Part shown: positions 24,439-30,816 of the stretch, one piece after another | How the letters are laid out: the number at the start of each line of letters is the position of its first letter | How positions within the stretch are numbered: the first letter of the stretch is position 1 | Origin: Bacillota bacterium | GTDB taxonomy: Bacteria; Bacillota; Clostridia; Acetivibrionales; Acetivibrionaceae | NCBI GenBank assembly: GCA_023398495.1 | Contig: JAEWSG010000089.1 | Location: 1-30,816 of the forward strand | Length of the DNA: 30,816 bases | Direction: 5' to 3' | Translations under genes and position numbers: made by a program | Notes under the pieces: model-generated | The model's database searches: none | What the model saw: only the letters and a program-made list of their open reading frames with translations | What the model was told of the DNA's origin: nothing

Positions 24439-24848
24439 ATATCACCCTTCCATAAATAATTTATATTTTAAAATTTTATATTATATATTAGGCATTTCAA
24501 AAAATAACATCCCATTCTCTTATTTTCAAAACATTATCAAATCTAGTTTTTTTGTTATCCAGAGTAAGAGCTTTTATTTTAGCCGCTCCTTACAGTACTA
24601 TAGTTTAACGTACATTATTATAGCATGTCAATATTTGGTTTAATAAATTATAAACTTTTGTTAAACTCGTACAGATATTGCTACTATTTTTTCTATTATT
24701 TCACCATAAAAAGACTATTTTTGATATATTTTATAAAATACTTCCACTTTATTGAAAAATACCTTTGAATTTAGAGCCCTCATGGTTTAAAATATATTTG
24801 TAAATCAATTTTAATATTATAACCAAATTCGTTGAACAAGGTGATTAA
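24439..24848. other. Divergent intergenic region
   Basis: A very AT-rich 410-bp gap. It holds the plus-strand promoter of the XRE gene (24765-24793) and presumably the minus-strand promoter of the 82-residue gene, for which several TATAAT-like matches exist but none with a well-spaced -35. A loose inverted repeat, GTTTAAC (about 24603) with GTTAAAC (about 24660), is present. I see no gene or structured RNA. Confidence 0.5.
24765..24793 (+). promoter_or_regulatory. Sigma-A promoter of the XRE gene
   Basis: TTGAAT, 17 bp, TAAAAT, about 55 bp ahead of the GTG start. Confidence 0.6.
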
Positions 24849-25568
24849 GTGAGTAATTTAGGAGAACTTTTCCGGGAAATAAGATTGAGCAAAAATTGGT
24901 CCATCAGGCAGGCTGCCAGAAATATGGGCATAAGTTACTCATATCTGAGTATTCTTGAAAAGGGAACAGACCCGAGGACTGGTAAAGACTCAAATCCTAA
25001 GCCGGAAATGTTGAAGATCATTTCAAAAGCGTATAATTACCCTTACGAGGAGCTAATGAAAGCTGCTGGATATCTAAATGACGACAATAACTATGTAAAA
25101 AAATTTGACCCTTTATTATTTTCGAATAATCTTAAACTTATAATGGACGGAATGAGTATTGAAGAATTTTCAAAGGATATCTACGAGAAAACTGGCTATC
25201 AAATTAAGTCGTCGCAGGTTAAAAGTTATTTAAGTTGTGACATTAAACCCTTCCCCGGAACTATTAACATTTTAAGCAAGTACGCACAGGTAAGTAAGGA
25301 TTTCTGGCTGGTAAGCAACACTAATGAAACTTTTTTGCAAGAGAAAAAAAATTATAAGGATATTGCATCCAAGCTTTCTCACGAGCACTTAAGCAAGGAT
25401 TATATGCACTTTGAAAGTCTCTCAGAGGAAATAAAACAGTTTATACTTAACAAAGAAAATATTCTGTATTTAAAATATGCTATGGAGGCTAAAAGAAAAG
25501 GTATTAATCCAAATACCATAAATTTGCTGATTCAAACTATTGTAAGTGAAATGGAATCTTATAAATAA
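24849..25568 (+). CDS. XRE-family regulator with two helix-turn-helix modules
   Basis: A 239-residue cytosolic DNA-binding protein. Residues 6-73 are a classical XRE (Cro/C1) HTH: SIRQAARNMGISYSYLSILEKG followed by KPEMLKIISKAYNYPYEELM. Residues 93-155 look like a second, more divergent XRE-type HTH (MSIEEFSKDI, then SQVKSYLSC, then ILSKYAQVSKDFW). The rest (160-239) is helical and unassigned. The start is GTG with AAGGTG upstream. It lies 74 bp upstream of the receptor-like gene and has no terminator after it, so it may be partly cotranscribed. The inverted repeat at 25602-25618 over the next promoter is a natural candidate target. Confidence 0.82.
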   Translation: MSNLGELFREIRLSKNWSIRQAARNMGISYSYLSILEKGTDPRTGKDSNPKPEMLKIISKAYNYPYEELMKAAGYLNDDNNYVKKFDPLLFSNNLKLIMDGMSIEEFSKDIYEKTGYQIKSSQVKSYLSCDIKPFPGTINILSKYAQVSKDFWLVSNTNETFLQEKKNYKDIASKLSHEHLSKDYMHFESLSEEIKQFILNKENILYLKYAMEAKRKGINPNTINLLIQTIVSEMESYK

Positions 25569-25601
25569 ACTTTTTATAAAGGGAAATTTATTGGAAATTT
25601 T

Positions 25602-25629
25602 TTGACTGCTACAGTCAATATGATATAAT
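25602..25629 (+). promoter_or_regulatory. Promoter with overlapping inverted-repeat operator
   Basis: TTGACT (25602-25607), 16 bp, TATAAT (25624-25629): a near-consensus sigma-A promoter. TTGACTG-CTA-CAGTCAA (25602-25618) is a perfect 7-bp inverted repeat covering the -35 and half the spacer, which is ideal for repression. The most likely binder is the XRE protein encoded just upstream. Confidence 0.7.
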
Positions 25630-25654
25630 AAATTACATAAGGATGTGTTCGTTT

Positions 25655-26494
25655 ATGAATAACCCTTCGTATTTAAGTATTTTACTAATTAGTTTTCCGG
25701 AATCTCTATTAGTCGGGATATTAAGTATCCTTACAATAGGAAAGTTTTCGTTTTTTAAAGATAAAAATAACCTGATCAGAATATTGATTTTTGCTGCTGT
25801 TTCTGCGGTAGCGTCATTTTATGTTAGGAAAAAAATTACCTCAGAAGAAGCCTTATTAGTTTATTTGTTTCTAACATCTTTGCTATTTATATTTTTATTG
25901 CGCTTAAGGCTTTATGAATCTATTTTGGCATCAATATTCGGAGTTATAATACTATTATTAGTAGAAATACTTTGGTTTACAGTAGTTCAGCCATTTATAG
26001 GCAGTAAAATGGAGGATATCTATTCAAATGTATTTACTCTGTTTTTACTCGCATTACCTGCTAGAATACTGGAATTATTAATGATATATTTATCATTTAA
26101 ATTCAATATTAAGATTATAGATTTAGAGCACAAGAATACGCAAAAAAAGGAATATTATATACAGTTGATTGTTTTTGTTATCTCCACAGGAACCTTAATT
26201 TTCCTTGCCTTTTTACTGGCTAAAATGCTTATGTTTGAAAACACAAATACTGGATCCTTGATAGATAATTTGCTAGTAAGAATAAATATTTATATTACTT
26301 TATTTGTAACTACCATACTCACCCTTGCAATAAAAAATACACATGACTATTACAAAAATAATAATAAACTAAATGACAATGAATTTTTGCAAAACATAGA
26401 ATACATTTCAAATCTTATGGAAGAAGAAAATATTACTGAAGCTAAAGACGCAATAGATAGTTTGAAGGAATACTTAAAAGTTAATAGAAGGTAA
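25655..26494 (+). CDS. AgrC-like membrane sensor lacking the kinase domain
   Basis: A 279-residue integral membrane protein with about seven hydrophobic segments (7-30, 41-57, 67-83, 89-113, 125-148, 168-192, 205-226), as in the sensor half of AgrC-type GHKL histidine kinases. After the last segment comes a short helical tail (241-279) that resembles the start of a Spo0B/GHKL dimerisation helix (DNEFLQNIEYISNL). The phospho-accepting His is Asn242, and the protein ends without any ATPase domain. An AgrD-type peptide gene follows, so it may bind that peptide. It is not AgrB: it is longer and lacks the obvious protease His/Cys pattern. ATG 25643 is in frame but overlaps the AAGGA motif, so 25655 is preferred. 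Confidence 0.72.
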   Translation: MNNPSYLSILLISFPESLLVGILSILTIGKFSFFKDKNNLIRILIFAAVSAVASFYVRKKITSEEALLVYLFLTSLLFIFLLRLRLYESILASIFGVIILLLVEILWFTVVQPFIGSKMEDIYSNVFTLFLLALPARILELLMIYLSFKFNIKIIDLEHKNTQKKEYYIQLIVFVISTGTLIFLAFLLAKMLMFENTNTGSLIDNLLVRINIYITLFVTTILTLAIKNTHDYYKNNNKLNDNEFLQNIEYISNLMEEENITEAKDAIDSLKEYLKVNRR

Positions 26495-26510
26495 CAACAA
26501 TATTAATAAA

Positions 26511-26529
26511 ATATAAACGTTTATATAAT
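26511..26529 (+). promoter_or_regulatory. 16-bp palindrome overlapping the -10 of the AgrD-like gene
   Basis: ATATAAACGTTTATAT (26511-26526) is a perfect palindrome. TATAAT (26524-26529) overlaps its right end. It lies 70-85 bp ahead of the peptide start. The sequence differs from the operator at 25602, so a second regulator or a different binding mode would be needed. Confidence 0.5.
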
Positions 26530-26597
26530 GCTAAGGCATGACTAAAATATAAGTACCTGCTTTGGATAGCTTGTCAAAATTAGGGGGTAATTTTGAA

Positions 26598-26753
26598 ATG
26601 AAGAAAGTTTGGGAAGCAATTGCAGTTTTATTAACTGTACTTGCTGTTTTTTCTGCCAGTACTGCATGTTGGTTCATTTTTTATAATCCGAAAACTCCAA
26701 AAGCTGTTATCAGATTAAAAAGAAAACAATGTAACTCTTTTCATACCAAGTAA
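26598..26753 (+). CDS. agrD: AgrD-type cyclic lactone autoinducer peptide precursor
   Basis: A 51-residue precursor. It has an amphipathic/hydrophobic leader (residues 1-20), then STACWFIFYNPKTPKAVIRL (21-40), the clostridial AgrD pattern: Cys24 would form the thiolactone with a residue about four further on (C-W-F-I-F), and the following P-K-x-P-K segment is the conserved charged recognition tail. Unusually, a further basic tail with a second Cys (QCNSFHTK) extends to residue 51. GGGGGT lies ten bases before the ATG. No AgrB protease is encoded nearby, so processing must use an enzyme from elsewhere in the genome or a different route. Confidence 0.82.
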   Translation: MKKVWEAIAVLLTVLAVFSASTACWFIFYNPKTPKAVIRLKRKQCNSFHTK

Positions 26754-26820
26754 ATCTTCATATTTTTATAACAGAATACAGTGAAGAAAAATCAAGGTAT
26801 TCTTTCTTTTATTATAATCA

Positions 26821-26873
26821 AAAAAAGGTGTATCACATACTACTTAAAAAGTAGTTTTGCAACACACCTTTTT
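26821..26873. terminator. Bidirectional terminator between agrD-like gene and nifJ
   Basis: AAAAAAGGTGT (26821-26831) pairs with ACACCTTTTT (26864-26873). An inner ACTACTT/AAGTAGT stem lies between. There are T-runs on both strands. Confidence 0.82.
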
Positions 26874-26896
26874 CTATAACTAATTACATCTTTATA

Positions 26897-29800
26897 TTAC
26901 TTATAAAGCTCTACCAGCTTTAACAAATGCTCATAACGTTCTTTAGCAGCCTTCTCAGATTCCTGGAAGAGCTTTTCAGCACGTTCTGGTGAAGCAATTG
27001 CCAAACGAGTATAACGTGTTTCGTTTTTCAAGAATTCCTGATATGTTCCATCACCAGGCTTGGAAGTTAACGTAAACGGATTCTTGCCTTCTGCCTTAAG
27101 TGAAGGATTGAAAGAGAACAGATTCCAATACCCGGAACTTACTGCCTTCTTCATTTCATCCTGACAGTGATTCATACCGCCCTTAACTCCATGAAGTTCA
27201 CAAGGAGCATAACATATAATTAATGATGGCCCGTTGTATGCTTCAGCTTCAGCAAGAACCTTAACAGTCTGATTAGGATTAGCACCAAGAGCAACTTGAG
27301 CTACATATACATAACCATAGCTCATAGCAATTTCAGCAAGGCTCTTCTTACCGATATCCTTACCTAAAGCAGCGAACTGGCATACTTCCCCAATGTTTGA
27401 AGCCTTGGACATCTGTCCACCTGTATTGGAGTACATTTCAGTATCAAATACCATAACATTTACATTTTCACCTGCTGCAAGAACATGGTCAAGGCCGCCG
27501 AATCCAATATCGTATGCCCAGCCGTCACCACCTAAAATCCATACAGACTTCTTAGCAAGGTATTGTTTTTTCTCAAGAACTTCTTTTGAAAGATCACAAC
27601 CTGCAGCAGTAGATTTTTCAAGTTCAGCAATTAATGCATTTGCAGCAGGTGTATTATCTTTTGTGCTATCTTTGGTTTCAATAAATTTAGCAATAGTGTT
27701 CTTTAATTCAGAAGATGCCTTATCGGAAGCAACAAGCTTTTCAAGCTTACCAATTGCCTGATCACGAAGTACCTTTTGTCCAAGATACATACCAAAACCG
27801 TGTTCAGCATTGTCTTCAAACAAGGAGTTTGCCCATGCAGGTCCTTTATTAGTATCCTTATTTACTGTATAAGGGCTGGTTGCAGCAGGACCTCCCCATA
27901 TAGAAGAACATCCTGTGGCATTTGATATATACATCTGCTCACCAAACATCTGTGTAAGTATACGTGCATATGATGTTTCGGCACATCCTGCACAGCTTCC
28001 GGAAAACTCAAGAAGCGGCTGGTTGAACTGTGATCCTTTTACAGTAGTTTCTGCTGGCACTCCAGGTTTTTTACCTACATTTGCAACGAGGTAATCAAAT
28101 ACTGGCTGTTGGTCTGCTTGTGATTCCTGTGGTACCATTTGAATTGCTTTAGTAGGACACACAGTAATACATTCGCCGCAGCCCATACAATCTAATGGAG
28201 TAACACTCATTGTAAACTTGTATTCTCCAGCTTTTGGTTTGGTATCAGCAAGTTTTATGTTGGAAGGAGCTGCTTTTATTTCATCTTCGCTTAACATAAA
28301 TGGACGTATTGTTGCATGTGAACATACAAATGAACACATAGTACATTGTATACATTTCTGTGGATCCCATTCAGGTACATTTACAGCAGTTCCACGCTTC
28401 TCATATGCAGAAGCACCCATTTCAAATTCTCCATTTGGATTCTCAGCAAACGCAGATACAGGAAGACTGTCTCCATCCATCAGGGCTATTGGGTTAAGAA
28501 GGTCTTTAACCATCTTAACTGTCTTTGGACGACCTGTAAGTTCAGGAGCCGCCGGATCTGCTTCAGGGTTTGACCATGAAGCAGGAATTTCTACTTTATG
28601 AAGTGCACTTAACCCTGCATCAATTGCTTTATAATTCATTTCAACAATTGCATCGCCCTTTTTGCCATAGGATTTTTTGGCAGCTTCTTTCATATATCTG
28701 ACAGCCTCGTCAATTGGCATTACATTTGCCAATTTAAAGAATGCAGATTGAAGAATTGTATTAGTACGTTTACCCATACCAATTTCATTTGCTTTATCAA
28801 TTGCATTGATTGTATATAACTGAATGTTGTTATCTGCAATATATTTTTTAGCAGCAGCATTTAATTTTGTAGCCAACTCATCATCTGACCACTGGCAGTT
28901 AATCATGAAGACTCCGCCCGGCTTTACATCCTGAACCATCTTAAAACCTTTAACAACATAAGATGGGTTATGACATGCAACAAAGTCAGCCTGATTAATA
29001 TAATATGGGCTCTTAATTGGCTTGTCACCGAATCTGAGATGTGAGATTGTTACTCCACCGGTTTTCTTGGAATCATATTGGAAATATGCCTGAATATATT
29101 TATCAGTATGGTCACCAATAATCTTAGTAGAGTTCTTGTTGGCACCTACAGTACCATCTCCACCCAGTCCCCAGAACTTACATTCTACTGTACCTGCAGC
29201 AGCAGTAATAGGTGCAGGCTTAATTTCAGGCAAGCTTAAGTATGTGACATCATCAACTATACCGACAGTAAAACGTTTCTTAGGATCATCCTTCTTAAGT
29301 TCAGTATAAACAGCAAATACTGAAGAAGGTGGAGTATCCTTTGAACCAAGTCCATAACGTCCGTTTGTTACCACTATATCATTAAGTCCTGCCTCACGAA
29401 GAGTTGTAGCAACATCAAGGTATAACGGATCACCTAATGCTCCAGGTTCTTTTGTACGGTCAAGAACAGCAACTTTCTTAGCAGTCTTTGGAAGAACTTT
29501 AAGAAGGCTGCTAGGTACCCAAGGACGGTATAAACGAACCTTAATAAGTCCAACTTTCTCACCTGCAGCTGTTAAGTAATCTATAACTTCCTCAGCTACA
29601 TCACAGAAGGAACCCATAGCTACGATTACACGATCAGCATCTGGAGCTCCGTAGTAGTTGAATAAGTCATAATTTGTACCAAGCTTTTCATTTACTTTAG
29701 CCATATATTTTTCAACAATAGCTGGTAATTCATCATAAGTCTTATTACATGCTTCACGATGCTGGAAGAATATATCTCCATTTTCATGTGAACCACGCAT

Positions 29801-30442
29801 TTTTGGAGTTTCCGGGTTCAATGCACTATCACGGAAAGCTTTTACAGCATCCATACTGCACATTTCTTTAAGATCTTTGTATTCCCATGTTTCAATTTTT
29901 TGAACTTCATGAGATGTACGGAAACCATCAAAGAAGTTTATAAACGGTACTCTTCCTTCAATTGTTGCAAGATGTGCAACTGCACTTAAATCCATTACTT
30001 CCTGAGGATTTGATTCAGCTAACATTGCAAAACCAGTTTGACGGCAAGCATAAACGTCACTATGATCACCAAATATGTTTAATGCATGTGAAGCTACTGT
30101 ACGTGCAGACACGTGGAATACACTAGGAAGAAGCTCACCAGCAATTTTGTACATGTTAGGAATCATCAATAAGAGACCCTGTGAAGCTGTAAATGTTGTA
30201 GTTAAAGCACCAGCAGCAAGAGATCCATGAACAGTTCCTGCAGCACCTGCTTCAGACTGAAGCTCAACAACTTTAACTTGATTGCCAAAAATGTTTTCCC
30301 TGCCTGCAGCAGACCACTGATCAACAAAGTCAGCCATTGGACTTGAAGGTGTTATTGGGTAAATGGCAGCAACATCAGTAAACGCATATGATACATGTGC
30401 AGCAGCTGTATTGCCGTCCATTGATTGTTTAGGTCTTGACAT
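26897..30442 (-). CDS. nifJ: Pyruvate:ferredoxin (flavodoxin) oxidoreductase
   Basis: An 1181-residue single-chain enzyme that oxidises pyruvate with CoA to acetyl-CoA and CO2 and reduces ferredoxin; it is central to clostridial fermentation. The domains are the N-terminal pyrimidine-binding domain (about 5-250, beginning MDGNTAAAHVSYAFTDVAAIYPITPSSP), transketolase-C-like and gamma domains (about 260-640), a 2[4Fe-4S] ferredoxin domain with CIQCTMCSFVCSH (about 695) and CMGCGECITVCP (about 751), and the TPP-binding domain with GSCAGCAETSY, GGDGWAYDIGFGG (about 970) and SNTGGQMSKAS. All cofactor ligands are present and length is normal. GAGGGGG precedes the ATG. It is monocistronic between its own promoter/operator and a strong terminator. 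Confidence 0.97.
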   Translation of the reverse strand: MSRPKQSMDGNTAAAHVSYAFTDVAAIYPITPSSPMADFVDQWSAAGRENIFGNQVKVVELQSEAGAAGTVHGSLAAGALTTTFTASQGLLLMIPNMYKIAGELLPSVFHVSARTVASHALNIFGDHSDVYACRQTGFAMLAESNPQEVMDLSAVAHLATIEGRVPFINFFDGFRTSHEVQKIETWEYKDLKEMCSMDAVKAFRDSALNPETPKMRGSHENGDIFFQHREACNKTYDELPAIVEKYMAKVNEKLGTNYDLFNYYGAPDADRVIVAMGSFCDVAEEVIDYLTAAGEKVGLIKVRLYRPWVPSSLLKVLPKTAKKVAVLDRTKEPGALGDPLYLDVATTLREAGLNDIVVTNGRYGLGSKDTPPSSVFAVYTELKKDDPKKRFTVGIVDDVTYLSLPEIKPAPITAAAGTVECKFWGLGGDGTVGANKNSTKIIGDHTDKYIQAYFQYDSKKTGGVTISHLRFGDKPIKSPYYINQADFVACHNPSYVVKGFKMVQDVKPGGVFMINCQWSDDELATKLNAAAKKYIADNNIQLYTINAIDKANEIGMGKRTNTILQSAFFKLANVMPIDEAVRYMKEAAKKSYGKKGDAIVEMNYKAIDAGLSALHKVEIPASWSNPEADPAAPELTGRPKTVKMVKDLLNPIALMDGDSLPVSAFAENPNGEFEMGASAYEKRGTAVNVPEWDPQKCIQCTMCSFVCSHATIRPFMLSEDEIKAAPSNIKLADTKPKAGEYKFTMSVTPLDCMGCGECITVCPTKAIQMVPQESQADQQPVFDYLVANVGKKPGVPAETTVKGSQFNQPLLEFSGSCAGCAETSYARILTQMFGEQMYISNATGCSSIWGGPAATSPYTVNKDTNKGPAWANSLFEDNAEHGFGMYLGQKVLRDQAIGKLEKLVASDKASSELKNTIAKFIETKDSTKDNTPAANALIAELEKSTAAGCDLSKEVLEKKQYLAKKSVWILGGDGWAYDIGFGGLDHVLAAGENVNVMVFDTEMYSNTGGQMSKASNIGEVCQFAALGKDIGKKSLAEIAMSYGYVYVAQVALGANPNQTVKVLAEAEAYNGPSLIICYAPCELHGVKGGMNHCQDEMKKAVSSGYWNLFSFNPSLKAEGKNPFTLTSKPGDGTYQEFLKNETRYTRLAIASPERAEKLFQESEKAAKERYEHLLKLVELYK

Positions 30443-30479
30443 ATTTTATTTCCCCCTCTATTCTATTATTCATCGACTT

Positions 30480-30508
30480 ATTTTATCATTTTACAACAGT
30501 CTTGTAAA
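30480..30508 (-). promoter_or_regulatory. Sigma-A promoter of nifJ
   Basis: On the minus strand: TTTACA, exactly 17 bp, TAAAAT, about 40 bp ahead of the start codon. Confidence 0.72.
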
Positions 30509-30509
30509 G

Positions 30510-30535
30510 TTTGTATACCTGTCACTGTATACAAA
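30510..30535. promoter_or_regulatory. Inverted-repeat operator upstream of nifJ
   Basis: TTTGTATAC, 8 bp, GTATACAAA: a perfect 9-bp inverted repeat whose edge lies one base upstream of the -35. Each half contains the palindrome GTATAC. It does not fit the Rex box (TTGTGAAN4TTCACAA) or the CIRCE element. The TNGT...ACNA arrangement is compatible with a GntR/FCD protein. Confidence 0.6.
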
Positions 30536-30691
30536 ATACATATTTTAGTCTGATCTATTTCTTATTAGCCCTCAATATATCATTCTTTCGGGATAACACT
30601 AACAATGAGTATAATTATGCAAAAAAAGAATTCAATGTAATATTATGTAAAACAAACTCATTTCCAATAAGAATATTTCTCTTAAATTACA

Positions 30692-30816
30692 ATCGGGTAG
30701 GAGGCTAACCATTAATTGATTAGCCGACCTCCCACACCGCACGTACGTACCGTTCGGTATACGGCGGTTCTTTAGTTTTCACAGATTTTTAGATAGTAGT
30801 CAGACATGGAGATATA
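30692..30816 (-). mobile_element. 3' end of a group II intron (domains V and VI), truncated by the window
   Basis: After the maturase stop codon, the minus strand at 30770-30734 folds as a textbook domain V: outer stem ACCGC/GCGGT, then CGTA and TACC pairing with GGTA and TACG across the diagnostic two-base CG bulge, with a GAAC tetraloop. Domain VI follows (GGCTAATCA/TGGTTAGCC). The 3' end is predicted at ...CCGAT near 30692. The CGC triad in domain V is as in group IIC introns, but the class cannot be fixed from this fragment. The rest of the intron lies to the right of the window. Confidence 0.85.
30772..30816 (-). CDS. Group II intron reverse transcriptase/maturase, C-terminal fragment
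   Basis: Only the last 14 codons are in the window (YISMSDYYLKICEN, then TAA). The sequence resembles the usual C-terminus of intron-encoded reverse transcriptases (a D-Y-Y-L-type ending), and it is placed directly before domain V, as in introns whose ORF lies in domain IV. Too little is visible to judge whether the enzyme is intact. Confidence 0.7.
   Translation of the reverse strand, partial: YISMSDYYLKICEN

Noticed and set aside
25655..26494. Identification of the membrane protein as AgrB
   Set aside because: It is much longer than AgrB, has about seven hydrophobic segments and lacks an obvious catalytic His/Cys pair; its tail resembles a kinase dimerisation helix instead.
28218..28601. 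Plus-strand ORF of 127 codons opposite nifJ
   Set aside because: It is antisense to the highly conserved ferredoxin region of nifJ; the open frame reflects codon bias of the real gene.
30511..30708. Plus-strand ORF between nifJ and the intron
   Set aside because: It overlaps the nifJ operator and the intron 3' end; AT-rich chance ORF.
1..30816. CRISPR array, tRNA or rRNA genes
   Set aside because: No regularly spaced repeats, no cloverleaf with CCA-type ends and no rRNA signatures were seen on either strand.

Overview
The window is AT-rich DNA from an anaerobic, spore-forming Clostridia. Four things point that way: spore genes (yabG, sipL, a CotS-type protein), strictly anaerobic energy metabolism (pyruvate:ferredoxin oxidoreductase), acetogen-type one-carbon metabolism (formate-tetrahydrofolate ligase) and the conserved order yabG-veg-(spore gene)-ispE. 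The protein set would fit a Ruminiclostridium-like cellulolytic clostridium. That placement is inference; no rRNA is present to confirm it.

Layout. 1-223: left edge, no convincing gene, structured intergenic DNA. 224-6606 (minus): DUF342 protein, YhaO-like nuclease, YhaN-like SMC-type ATPase and an SH3-NlpC/P60 lipoprotein whose catalytic triad looks broken. 6767-10262 (minus): an envelope-stress-like cassette of AAA+ ATPase, PspA/IM30 and a coiled-coil membrane protein. 10516-10722 (plus): small HMA metallochaperone. 10798-15717 (minus): yabG (frameshifted at an A10 run), veg behind a consensus promoter, sipL, ispE and a GntR/FCD regulator. 15791-17906 (plus): fhs with a leader of about 400 nt that contains a nine-codon ORF and several nested stems. 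18264-20819 (plus): a corrinoid-binding protein followed by an FtsX/LolD-type ABC exporter. 20861-23873 (minus): CotS-type pseudokinase and an ABC-F ATPase, separated by a cluster of hairpin repeats. 24190-24438 (minus): unknown small protein. 24849-26753 (plus): a two-HTH XRE regulator, a kinase-less AgrC-like membrane protein and an AgrD-type cyclic-lactone peptide. 26897-30442 (minus): pyruvate:ferredoxin oxidoreductase with a strong promoter and an inverted-repeat operator. 30692-30816 (minus): 3' end of a group II intron (maturase C-terminus, domains V and VI) running off the right edge.

The most interesting candidates are the AgrD / kinase-less receptor / XRE locus with two operator-like palindromes, the structured fhs leader, the homopolymer frameshift in yabG, and a family of hairpin repeats whose stems differ between copies while remaining paired. 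No tRNA, rRNA or CRISPR array was seen.
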